NCBI GenBank assembly: GCA_023313575.1
Contig: JAJTTP010000026.1
Location: forward strand, 407,111-471,110
Origin: Eutypella sp. D-1
Taxonomy: Eukaryota > Ascomycota > Sordariomycetes > Xylariales > Diatrypaceae
Reading direction: 5' to 3'
Length of the DNA stretch: 64,000 nucleotides
Below the pieces are notes generated by a model. That model was given only the letters and a program-made list of their open reading frames with translations, was not told the DNA's origin and searched no databases. Within the stretch, counting starts at the first letter, position 1, and the number at the start of each line of letters is the position of its first letter. Shown piece by piece: positions 53,321 to 64,000 of the stretch. The position numbers and the translations under genes were made by a program.

Positions 53321-54676
53321 AGCCGAGGATGGAGCATATGGACAAAGAGAAGGATCGAATTTAGACTACAGGAAGCCTCATTCTGAAGGCTAATCATGTA
53401 GCAAAAATGATGAGATAAGATACAGGGATTCTCGTAGTTCATAGTCACTTGGAATTAGACCGAGGAATAAAATCAATCCCTTCTCATAACGGACCCCCGC
53501 AGCGAGGGCATTTACTGCACGCCGACGCGTAGCAGTGAGGAGTTTGCTATCAGAATTACCAGCATCTTAGATTCCATCGTAATGCTCCACCACCGAAGCT
53601 CTCGATGCCTCGCTGCAGGTGCTTTCTTCGATATGGTCGAATAATGCTTGCTAATAACAAGACTGCCTACTGCACCATTTGAGTGACCCCCATCGTTTCT
53701 TCATCATATGGTCATTGGACACTCCCAACTCTTGAAGCACAAAGTGTTAATCAACTTTCGAATCGCTGCGTCAATCAATCAGAATTAGCTCGGCACTAAC
53801 CACTGAAACAAGGAGCCACATACACTGCAAGTACCATCCTTCTCGTGAGTGAAGGTCTCCGACATGTGAAGAGCGTTGTGGTTGAACAAGGGTGACAAGC
53901 CAACGCCACAGCAAGGACCTGCATGTATGCTGTTGGTCTGCTTGTTGACCTTCTGAAGCCGCCTAGAAAGATTTCGAAGGCGGGGAGTTTCTGGTCGCTG
54001 AAAGAGGTTAACCGCCAAAATCCCACTCGGGGAGAAGACTACCATTTTTGGTGTTGTTCCGACAATTTGGCGGAGCTGACATGCATATCTCACATGGCAT
54101 GTCCCCTCCTCTTTAGGGGCCATGATCCGAATCACATCTTTTTACATAGCCACTCGGAGATCCCATTGATATCGGTGTGTTTGTTCATGTGCCCTTAATG
54201 AGCTTCTCGGAAGCTTGGACATCTGAAACACCACGTGAATTTGCTCAGCTCTCGAGCCTTACCCCGACGTTGACCCCGAAAAGTTCCCAACCCCCGACCA
54301 TTTGGTCTTGATAGCTCATTCAGCTGATTCGTCTTAGCGGTTGCCCATTATGGCTGTCGCGTTCTCCGTGGAGGATAACGGTCGTCAAGGAATGCGATCC
54401 TGCCCATGTCGTCCATTAAGTATAGCGAATTGTCGAAGGTTATATTCATAGCGTGGACGTCCCTGTGGTTATTTTCTTCCCCAGTCTCTGCAGTTTTCTC
54501 TTGAACAAATCGATCTTGGTCTAAAGCGCATCTCCTCGTAGGTCAATCGCTCCCTTGTCAGTAACCAGCAACCATTAGCTAATTATATAGAGACGACTTT
54601 AACATCAGCTGACGCTGTAATATTCATATACTTTTCGTTTATACAGAGTTCTGCCCTGCTTAGACATACTCACCTT
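53321..54676. promoter_or_regulatory. Intergenic region upstream of the PKS
   Basis: About 1.36 kb. A minus-strand ORF at 53785-54135 contains CSVCGSLFQW but no further motif and overlaps another frame, so it is not accepted. A TATA-like stretch (TTATATAG) lies ~90 bp upstream of the PKS ATG. Confidence 0.4.
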
Positions 54677-57600
54677 ATGACCATCACAATGGGTGACTCA
54701 CCATTAGAACCTATCGCCATCATCGGCTACGGATGCCGCTTCCCCGGCGGCTCTGACACACCCTCCAAGCTATGGGAGGTCCTGCGCAACCCCGAGAACC
54801 TTAGTAGGAAACCCCCAGACAACCGGTTCGACGTGGATGCATTCTATCACCCTGTCGGCACGCACCACGGTACGACCAATGCGACTCAGTCCTACTGGCT
54901 GGAAGACTCAGGGCGGAGTAACGTCAGGCACTTCGACGCCGGCTTCTTCAATATTCAACCAGCTGAGGTGGATGCCATGGACCCGCAGCAACGCCTGCTG
55001 ATGGAGGTCGTCTACGATGGCCTCTGCGCCTCGGGCCAGCCCATGGAGAAGCTGCGCGGCTCCGACACGGCCGTGTACGTCGGCCTAATGTGCGACGACT
55101 ACCAGTCCATGCTGACAAGCGACTTGGAGACTTTCCCCCGTTACACCGTGACGGGTGTCGAGCGGGGAATCCTGGCAAACCGCCTGTCCTACTTCTTCGA
55201 CTGGCATGGACCCAGCATGACCGTTGACACGGCTTGCTCTAGCAGTATGGTCGCTCTGGACCAAGCCGTGCAAGTGCTGCGGAGCGGCAAGTCCAGAATG
55301 GCTATAGCTGCGGGCGCAAACTTGATACTGACCCCTGGTACGTTTTCTCAGCGATTGCGAAAACTTTTGTGCTGACGTGTATGGTCATAGTCATGCATAT
55401 CAACGAAGCCAGCCTGGGGATGCTCTCCCCCAGCGGCCGGTGTGCCATGTGGGACATTGAGGCAGATGGCTACACCCGCGGCGAAGGCGTGGCTGCGATC
55501 TTCATCAAGACGCTGTCGCAAGCTATCGCGGACAACGACCCAATCCAGTGCATCATTCGCGAGACGGGCGTGAACCAGGATGGCCGGACACCCGGTCTGA
55601 CCATGCCTAGCAGTAGTGCCCAGGCGAAACTGATCCGAGACTGCTATGCTAGGATAGGGCTAGACCCTTTAAAAAACCCGGAGGATCGCCCGCAGTTCTT
55701 CCAAGCCCACGGCACAGGTACCCAAGCGGGAGACCCGCAGGAGGCGGAGGCAGTCTCGACGGCTTTTTTCCCGACAGATTCTCCCGCTGCTAGCGGCGAC
55801 GATAAGCTGCATGTCGGTTCTATCAAGACAATTATTGGGCACACGGAAGGAACCGCTGGTGTCGCGAGCGTTATCGCGACTGCGCTGGCACTCAAGCACG
55901 GCACTATCCCACCCAACCTCCATTTCCAAAATATGAATCCTAAGGTGGCGCCCTTCTTTAAGCATCTCAACATTCCTACTAAACCCATAGGCTGGCCTGA
56001 CACGAACGGTCAGGCTAAGCGGGCGAGTGTTAACAGGTAAGCCCTTACACAAGCCCAGCGTCTTCAAATAGAATTGAAAGCTATTAACAGATTTGCAACA
56101 ACACAGCTTCGGCTTCGGCGGCACCAATACGCATGCCATTCTGGAGGAATACGTTCCAGTTCCGAAGGGTGGAATTGAGGAGCCGCCCAGTCAACTCTTC
56201 ACGCCTCTGACTTTCTCCGCGCACACTGAGAACGCCCTTCGAACGATGCTGGTGTGGCACCTCGAGTATTTGAAGACCCGCCCCAATATACCCCTCACGG
56301 ACATGGCGTACACGCTACAAGAGCGGCGTTCTACCCTGACTTATCGCAAAGCCATTCCGGCTGCGACGGCAGAGGAGGCGATTGAGGCTCTTGAGAACCT
56401 CACCGACAATTACGGGTCTGATCTGGGCATGCGATACGGCACCACGCGTCCCGCCAAGATCCTTGGTCTTTTCACCGGCCAGGGCGCGCAGTGGCCGCGC
56501 ATGGGTGCGCTGTTGATCGAGTCGTCCCCTTTCGCCGCTGCCCGCATCGCCGATCTGGACGAGGCCCTGCAGCGCTTGCAAGACCCGATCGTCAGGCCCA
56601 CCTGGAGGCTGCGGGACCAGCTCCTCGCCGGTCCCAAGGAGTCCCGGGTCATGGAAGCGGCGTTTTCGCAGCCCCTGTGCACAGCTATTCAGGTGGTACT
56701 CGTGGACCTTTTACACGCTGCCGGGGTCTCCTTCTCGGCAGTGGTGGGCCACTCGTCGGGTGAAATCGGAGCCGCCTATGCAGTGGGCCTTGTTTCCGCC
56801 GAGGACGCCATACGCATCGCATACCTCCGCGGAGTGGTCGCGGGGTTAGCTCGCAGTCCGAACCCATCCGGGCCTCGTGGCGCCATGCTCGCCGTCGGGG
56901 CGTCCGCGGAGGACGCCCATGCACTCTGCATTCAGCCCCGTTTCACCGGCCGTCTGCAGGTCGCAGCCGTGAATTCGAGCTCCAGTGTTACCCTGAGCGG
57001 AGACGAGGACGCGGTCGACGAGGCCCAGGACTTTCTCTCCAAGGAACGAGGAATTTTTGTGCGCAAGCTGCGCGTCGACACCGCCTACCACAGTGCGCAT
57101 ATGCTGATGGCCGCCGGCCCGTACATTGCTAGCCTGCAGGCCGTCGGGCTCCCCATGACCCCGCAGGATGCCAAGGATGAGAAGGGCTTCGGCACCACCA
57201 CGTGGTTCTCCAGCGTGTACGAAGGGGAGAGGATGAGCAAGGGGAAGCTGTCTGCTCAGTACTGGGTTGACAATATGTGTAATGCTGTTCTTTTCGCCGG
57301 GGCCCTCTCGCACGCCATGGAGACGGTTGGCAAGTTTGACTTCGCTTTTGAGGTTGGCCCGCACCCCGCCTTGAAGGGGCCTGCTCTGGCCACGATCGGC
57401 AGTGTCCCGTACATCGGGCTGCTCTCTCGTGGCCAGAGAGACGTTGAGCAGTTCAGCGCAGCACTGGGTGCTACCTGGATGCAGCTTGGGTTTGACAGTG
57501 TGAGATTCTCTGCTGTCCAGGCTCTCCTTTCCGGTGTCGACACTAAGCCAGTCGTGCTTGATGACCTTCCACCATACCCATTTGAGCATCAGAGGATGTA

Positions 57601-60600
57601 TTGGACCGAAAGCCGCGTTGCCAACCATTTCAAGAACCGCAGTGTTGCGCATGCCCCCAACCCCGTCCTGGGAACTCGATGTATTGAGGCAAATACCCCT
57701 GGAGAGATCCAGTGGCGGAATGTCCTGAGGCCGAAGGAGATCAGCTGGCTGAAGGGTCACATGTTGCAGGGACAGAGAGTATTCCCTGCAACCGGCTACG
57801 TGAGCATGGCCATCGAAGCTATCCGTTCTGTCGGGCTCGATGCCGACGCGGATGCCTTGATCAACGTGATCAGACTGAACAGCGTGAAGATCGGACGCGC
57901 TATCGCTTTCGAAGACGACAACGCCAGTGTCGAGACAATATTCAGCCTTTGCTCGATAGATGCGGCAGAGGGTGTTGTATCCGCGAACTGGGCTTGCTAT
58001 TCGGTACCCCCCGGAGGCAATGCTCTCGTCTTGAACGCTAAGGGTCAAGTCTCATGCGATTTATCTGCCGCAGAGCCAGACAGGATTCCCCTGATCACGG
58101 CCACAAATGGGGCCTACGGCCTGGTCAAGATCGATGAGAAGCAATTCTACGACAACCTGTCCGCAGTCGGGTACGGATACTCGCCACCATTTCAGGGGCT
58201 CTCGAACATCCGCCGTAAACTCGGCTATAGCGAGGGCACGCTTTTTGATCAGTCCGGGTCGGCGTGGGAGGATAACCTCGTGCTCCACCCAGGTACGCTC
58301 GATTCCGCTTTGCAGACGATCTTCGCTGCCTGGGCCTACCCCGGCGATCCTCAGATCTGGTCGCTGCACGTCCCCGTGTCCATCGACACCATCACCATCA
58401 ACCCGTACTACACTGCTCTCAACGCAGGCGGGAAGCAGAGCTCTGTGCCTTTCGAATCATACATTCAGAGCAAGACCCACTCGAAGATCGTGGGGGACAT
58501 CTATCTGCGTGCGAACGACGGTCTTCACGCGTTTATGCAGATGGAGGGCGTCACCATGTTGCCCTTCAGCCCCGCGACAGCCAAGAACGATTTGCCCATG
58601 TTCTCCTACTTCCAGTACCCGATCGCTTCGCCGGACGGCAACCTCGCTACTGCCGGTGAGAGGCTCAGGCCTTGCGAGATACAAGTCTATAAGGATATCG
58701 ACCGCGTCTCCTATTGGTACGCTCGAACGGCCGCGCTGACCATCCCCGTCGAGGAGCGACACGGCCTACTCCCCCACTACCAGCACTACCTTTGCTGGTG
58801 TGATCACATGGTCGACATGGTCAGCCGGGGGAATTTCCCCAAGATTCCTGCCGAGTGCAACGGTGATACCCGCTCGGAGGTCGAGCAGATCCTGGCTCAG
58901 TACCAGGACAGGAAGGATATCCGGTTCATCCAGGCTGTCGGAGACAACCTGGAACACGTCATTCGCGAAGGGAGGTCTATGCTCGAGTACATGAACCAGG
59001 ACGACATGCTCCGCGCCTTCTACGAGGAGAACGCCCTCTGCGCTGGCCCCACCACTAGATGGCTCGCACGCATCATCGCTCAGATTACCTTCCGCTACCC
59101 GAGAACGAATATCCTGGAGGTCGGAGCCGGCACCGGCGCAACGACCTCTGCAGTTCTGGGCGCCATTGGCGATGCATATGTCTCGTACACGTATACGGAT
59201 ATCTCCAGCGGTTTCTTCATGGCCGCAGAGGAGCGGTTCGCGGACCAGGCTAGCCGCATGACGTTCAAGGCTTTCAACATGGAGGCAGAGCCCGCAGTCC
59301 AAGGGTATACCGAGGGTAGCTATGATATTGTTGTGGCAGTGAATGTCCTGCACGTCTCGGCCAGTATAGTGTGTCAACGATTCTTCTTCTCAGCTTTCTT
59401 GAAATCACTAGGATCAGTACGCTAACTCGAGCGTCACAGGAAAACACGCTCGCTAACGTCCGCCGGCTTCTCAAGCCTGGTGGTTATCTTGTCGTCGGTG
59501 AGCTTACATCAACCCACCTGCTATTCACCGGTATGACAGTCGGTACTCTGCCGGGGTGGTGGATCGGTGCCGAGACAGGTCGTCCCTGGGGTCCACTACT
59601 CAATCTACAGCAGTGGGACACAGCTCTGAAGAGCACGGGCTTCGGGGGCATCGATACCGTGACTCCTGATATCAGCGAATCTCTCCCCTTCAGTGTCTTC
59701 GTAGCCCAGGCCGTGGACGACCAGGTCATGATGCTCCGCAACCCGCTGGTCGTCGAGAAGCACCCCGAAGGCCTCAGCACCAACAACCTCGCCATCATTG
59801 GAGGAACTACCTGGCCCATCTACAAGCTTCGCCAAAGGATCAACGACATCCTGTTCCATTTCGGCAACAAGCAGGTCTTCAACACAGTCGAGGAGTTCGC
59901 TGCTTCCGAGATGGCACACGCTGCTGCGGTGACAGTTCTGTCGCTCACGGACCTGGACGAGCCCTACCTGCAGAACCTCACCAAGGGCAAGTTAGAGGGG
60001 TTGAAGGCGACGTTTGCTGCAGCTGGAACCCTGGTCTGGCTGACGTGCGGTTCTCGCGAGGACAGCCCCTACAGCTACATGATGACAGGCCTGATCAACA
60101 CGATCAAGACGGAGTACACGACACTGACGACCCAGACCTACGACCTGGACCCGAGCGTCGGAATAGTAGGCACCACCGCGAGCGACGTGGCCCAGACCGT
60201 GCTAAGGCAGCTCGCCCTTCGCAGCTGGAACAGGAACGACGCGCTCCTGTGGACCACGGAGCCACAGGTGTACGTCAGCGGTGATAGGCAGCTCATCGTC
60301 AGGCTCAAGCCGGATGAGAAGAAGAACGAGCGATATAACGCCAAACGCAGGGACATCTTCACGACCATCAACCCTGAGGACGAGACTCTGGAGCTCGTAG
60401 GCGGTCAGGGGCAGGTCAGTGCATTGGAGTTACGCAAGCCATCACCGTTAGCCCGTGATACGACCCCATCGGCTCAGTACCGCACCGTTAGAATCACCCA
60501 TTCGCTGCTCCAGAGTCTGGCCGTCGGTTCTGCAGGCTTCTTCCGTCTTTGTGCGGGCTTGGATGTGGAGACCGGTGAGAGTATTGTCGCGCTGTCCAAC

Positions 60601-62730
60601 TCTAGCCAGTCCCCTGCCAACATCCTGCTTAAAAGCTGCGTCGTGGTCCCCAAGGCCCCAACAGCGTCTACACTAGTTTCGGTTGCTGCCAGCCTTATCG
60701 CGGACCAAATTTTGTCGCTCGCTCACGAGGGCGCTACGCTTCTCGTCAACGAAGCAGAACCGGCGGTCCAGTCCGCCCTACGGGACAAAGCCTCGGACAA
60801 GCACGTCAAGGTCGTGTTCACGACTGCCGAAGTGGAACAGTCGAACAAGAACAGCGATACCATCTTTCTCGATCCCCACTTCCCGCGGCACATAATGCGA
60901 GGTCTGATCCCCCCGGCGGCAGCGATTTTTGTCCATTTTTCTCGCGGCGCGCGTTCGGACGCCGTGCAGGGCGTGCTCACCAAAACTCTGCCAGCGGCGC
61001 ACCTGAGGATATCCGAGAACACCCTTCTAGGTGGCGGGATCAAATCGTCTTCAGAGTCTGCGCTCGAGCTGGCCACTGTTGTGCAGAAAGCTTTGGATCT
61101 TTCCCAGGCGACCAGCCTCTCCGAAGTCCAATCCATCTCACTTTCGGAAGTATCCGACTACGATCTCGTGAGCAAACCTCTAGCCATTCTCGACTGGACC
61201 AAAGACAGTTCTATCACAGCCAAGGTGCAACCAGTGGACTTTAACACACTCTTTCGCGCTGACAGGACGTACCTGTTCGCGGGCATGGCGGGTGAACTCG
61301 CCCAGTCACTTGCGGGCTGGATGATCGCGCACGGGGCTCGTCACGTGGTCCTTACGAGTCGCACGCCTAAGGTGGACCCACGGTTCGTCGAGGACATGCA
61401 GGAGAAATACGGTGCGGTGGTCAGGGCCGTGGTGCTGGACATCACCTCGCGCGAGTCCCTACGCTCGGTGCACGCGAATATTAAGGCGACGATGCCAGCC
61501 ATCGGCGGTATTCTCCATGGCGCGATGATTCTCGACGACGAGATCTTCGCAAACATGGGGCACGAGCAGTTCATCCGCGTGGCAGCGCCAAAGGTGAGGG
61601 GTGCGCAGCTCCTGGATGAGTTGTTTAACAGCAGCGACGACGAGCTCGAATTCTTCATCTGCTGCTCCAGCATTTCCTCGGTCATTGGCTGGAGCGGCCA
61701 GAGTAATTACACCGCCGCCAATGACTACATGAGTTCGCTTATGAGCTCGCGGCGCAAGCGCGGCCTGGCCGGCTCGACCATTAGCATCCCCGCCGTTATG
61801 GGCGTCGGCTACGCGGCGCGCTCCGACACCTTCGACTTCGGCTACATCCGCTCGATCGGCTACCTTAACATTGGCGAGGAGGATTTGCACACGCTCCTCG
61901 CCGAGGCTGTTCTCTCCGGGAGACCTGAATCGCAGTTGAAGGAGCAGCACCAGGATTTGGCTGGTGATACCAACACATCCCAGGTAGCGATGGGGGTGGG
62001 CTACGTGCCCGCAGACATGATCGTTAGGGAGGCGCACAAGCGCGACGTTCGGCTAGGTCACTTTGTGCTACAACGCGTCAACGACGATAACGCGGACCTC
62101 CAGGGCGGCCCCAAGGCGGGCGCGCAGGTCAAGGTTAAAGTGCAGCTGCAAGAGGTAGTGGGCGACAAAGAGGCGGCGTACACGGTGCTCCGCGACCGAT
62201 TCTTGGCGCAACTGAAGCGCATGCTACGGATCCCGGCTGATGAGGACGTTTCCGACGGGCTGACGCTGACAGAGCAGGGCGTGGACTCGCTCGTGGCCGT
62301 CGACATCCGCTCCTGGTTCCTCAAGGAGCTCGAGGCCGACATGCCGACATTAAAGATCCTCAGCGGCGGTACCATTGCGGACCTCGTCAGGACGGCCCTT
62401 GCAAAGGCACTTCCGGCCCTAGGCGCGGCAGACGAGGAGAAGCCTGCGCTAGCTACGACAGAGGCCCTCTCACATAAGCCCGCCAGTGTAGAGGTAGCAG
62501 AGCCGCGGAGCAGCTCCATACCGCCCGAGTATGTTTCCGACAGTAGTCCCCACCTCTTACCGGACCAGTCGGGCTCTTCGGCAACACCTTCTGAACCCGA
62601 CGCAGGACCGATGCCATCACTTACCGTAGAAGTGCTCGGCAAGATCACTCCCGATACTATGCCATCCATTATCACCGTGACTGAAATGGAGGTGCGTTCA
62701 GTTTCGTCGGCTTCGCTAATTACATCTTAA
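54677..62730 (+). CDS. Highly reducing polyketide synthase, KS-AT-DH-MT-KR-ACP (PKS-NRPS-like, no ER, no NRPS)
   Basis: Exons 54677-55337, 55391-56036, 56107-59368 and 59440-62730 join in phase to 2619 residues; introns are 53, 70 and 71 nt. KS: DTACSSS with Cys187, [10 protein letters not shown] and IIGHTEG, so Cys-His-His is intact. [14 protein letters not shown] and GHSSGEIG (~648). [12 protein letters not shown] (~986) and [10 protein letters not shown] (~1166). [13 protein letters not shown] (~1439). No enoylreductase follows, only a non-catalytic region. [11 protein letters not shown] (~2138) and SNYTAAND (~2279). [12 protein letters not shown] with Ser ~2473. A ~90-residue Ser/Pro-rich tail ends the protein. 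Domain order and the [18 protein letters not shown] segment resemble PKS halves of PKS-NRPS hybrids. It makes a methylated, partly reduced polyketide, probably in the cytosol; release needs a separate enzyme. The start may instead be ATG 54689. Confidence 0.92.
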
Positions 62731-63148
62731 AGTTAACCCATAATCTCTTTACTACTGGGAATCTTTACGCCTGCCATTTTTACTTAAATGTATATAATTA
62801 CCTTAATTACTAGTTAGGCTGGAATAATATTACGGTTTTATTAAGCTTAATAACTAATCCGTACCGGATAAGTGGTCGCCTTGAATTACCGCATCCGGTT
62901 TAACGCGGACCGGTAATCGACCGCGCCATACCCGATCCGGTAATTTTAAACAGTTACTTATTTTATCGTAATTAATTATTTATTTATATTAAGCCCGATT
63001 TAATAATTTTAATCGATTATTTATTTTAATATAAATAAATAATTAATTATATTAAACCCGATATAATAATTTTAATTAATAATTTATTAATTTTTTACAC
63101 GTTTTATATTTATAACTTTAAATTAATAAAACGTTTATTTTATTTAAT
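62731..63148. other. PKS 3' region passing into AT-rich subtelomeric DNA
   Basis: The first ~60 bp resemble a normal 3' UTR; from ~62,790 the sequence becomes AT-rich, with degenerate copies of a TTAATAATTTTAAT-like unit at 62,997-63,090. No gene recognised. Confidence 0.4.
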
Positions 63149-63442
63149 GTTAATAAATACGTACGTAAAAGGAATAATAATAATAATAATAAAAAGTAAT
63201 TAAACTAGTATTATATTTTTTATATAAATAAAAAATAAGTATATAAGTACTTTTTATTAATATATAAATTTATATTAATAATTATTAATAATTAATATTT
63301 AATTTCTTTTCGTAATTAAATAATTATAAAATATTATTTAAATAATAAATAAACATATAAATAATTAATTAATTAATTAAATAATAAACGTTAATAATAT
63401 TATTTCCGTTTTATTTATCCTTTTAATTTTAAAATAATTTAA
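63149..63442 (-). mobile_element. RIP-degraded 3' end of the Copia family (LTR B remnant)
   Basis: 63149-63297 matches the family B LTR (TGTTAATAAATACGTACGTAAA for TGTTGGTAGGTACG..., in part), shortened by internal loss. It is followed by the complement of the polypurine tract (TTTAATTTCTTTTCG) and by ~130 bp that match 40085-40240 in reverse. The element therefore points away from the telomere side, with its interior deleted up to LTR A. Confidence 0.7.
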
Positions 63443-63799
63443 TATAACGCCTGGTTTATTCCTAACTATTAATCCAGTCGAAGGGTTTATGTTAATAAAA
63501 ATATTAAAGGTTTTAAGCAATAAGTAATCACGTTTAATAATAATAATAAAAAAGGTACTTTAAGTAATTAAGTTATATTATAAGCTAATAAATTTAAAAA
63601 GTATTTAAAAAAAAAGTAATAAATATAACTATATATTATTTATATTTTTTATTCTTAATACTGGAATATATGGTTATTATTAAATCGTTAAAATCGTATC
63701 CGAATATAACGATTTAATACCGTTAAAATCATTACCGATTTAACCGATTTTTTTTAATCGTATAACGTATATGGTTTATTTTAATATGGCTATCTTTTT
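63443..63799 (-). mobile_element. RIP-mutated LTR, family A, fused to the telomere
   Basis: Reverse complement aligns with the family A copies at 37065 and 49976. Its outer end (GGCTATCTTTTTTT) runs directly into the telomere repeat without a spacer. Confidence 0.75.
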
Positions 63800-64000
63800 T
63801 TAGGGTTAGGGTTAGGGTTTAGGTTTAGGGTTAGGGTTAGGGTTAGGGTTAGGGTTAGGGTTAGGGTTAGGGTTAGGGTTAGGGTTAGGGTTAGGGTTAG
63901 GGTTAGGGTTAGGGTTAGGGTTAGGGTTAGGGTTAGGGTTAGGGTTAGGGTTAGGGTTAGGGTTAGGGTTAGGGTTAGGGTTAGGGTTAGGGTTAGGGTT
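63800..64000 (+). repeat. Telomere, (TTAGGG)n
   Basis: About 33 TTAGGG units to the end of the window. The G-rich strand runs 5'-3' toward the terminus, as at a right chromosome end. A variant TTTAGGTTTAGGG interrupts the array near 63818-63830; the rest is uniform. Confidence 0.98.

Noticed and set aside
53785..54135. Minus-strand ORF with CSVCG that might be a zinc-binding protein
   Set aside because: Only one C-x2-C pair is visible and a second frame overlaps it; insufficient to call a gene.
56846..58048. 400-codon minus-strand ORF inside the PKS
   Set aside because: Antisense shadow of a GC-rich, well-supported PKS exon with intact AT and DH motifs.

Overview
The window is the right-hand end of a chromosome of a filamentous ascomycete (Pezizomycotina). 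The last ~200 bases are a (TTAGGG)n telomere whose G-rich strand runs toward the terminus. Genes have short introns of 41-141 nt with fungal GTAAGT / CTAAC / YAG signals. Three very AT-rich blocks (about 37.0-40.4, 49.1-50.6 and 62.8-63.8 kb) contain transposons degraded by C-to-T changes, typical of repeat-induced point mutation (RIP). Gene content (a highly reducing PKS cluster, Zn2Cys6 factors, an FHA/pseudokinase protein, DUF3716 and DUF3237 proteins, RNase H1 N-terminal domains) also points to Pezizomycotina. The genus cannot be fixed from sequence alone.

Region 1 (1-15 kb) is gene-poor accessory DNA. A large unrecognised minus-strand gene runs off the left edge (1-1192). Two paralogous genes for a winged-helix-plus-TPR-like protein, like the C-terminal half of fungal NLR/STAND proteins, lie in opposite orientation. 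The first (3330-5612) is interrupted by a 201-bp solo LTR with a 5-bp target duplication; the second (9546-11590, minus) is intact. Between them is a Zn2Cys6 regulator (6146-8033) whose exon structure can still be followed across 562 codons but which carries three in-frame TAA stops.

Region 2 (16-34 kb) holds a minus-strand group: a cysteine-rich DUF3716-like protein, an FHA plus pseudokinase protein and a basic-tailed unknown. Further on are two unrecognised genes, a double RNase H1 N-terminal (viroplasmin) protein and a chromodomain protein. Interspersed are a MITE with ~115-bp terminal inverted repeats, a 28-bp minisatellite, two LINE 3' fragments and solo LTRs.

Region 3 (34-41 kb) has diverged tandem repeats, then a heavily RIP-mutated Copia-type retrotransposon whose reverse transcriptase frame can still be read through, ending in a polypurine tract and 3' LTR.

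Region 4 (41-62.7 kb) is a secondary-metabolite cluster: dienelactone-hydrolase-like enzyme, DUF3237 protein, FAD monooxygenase, AflR-type Zn2Cys6 regulator, MFS transporter and a 2619-residue polyketide synthase (KS-AT-DH-MT-KR-ACP, no ER). The PKS resembles the PKS half of PKS-NRPS hybrids but ends after a Ser/Pro-rich tail. The likely logic is that the regulator drives the PKS and tailoring enzymes and the MFS pump exports the product. The PKS stop codon lies ~1.07 kb from the telomere, separated from it only by RIP-degraded LTR remnants.
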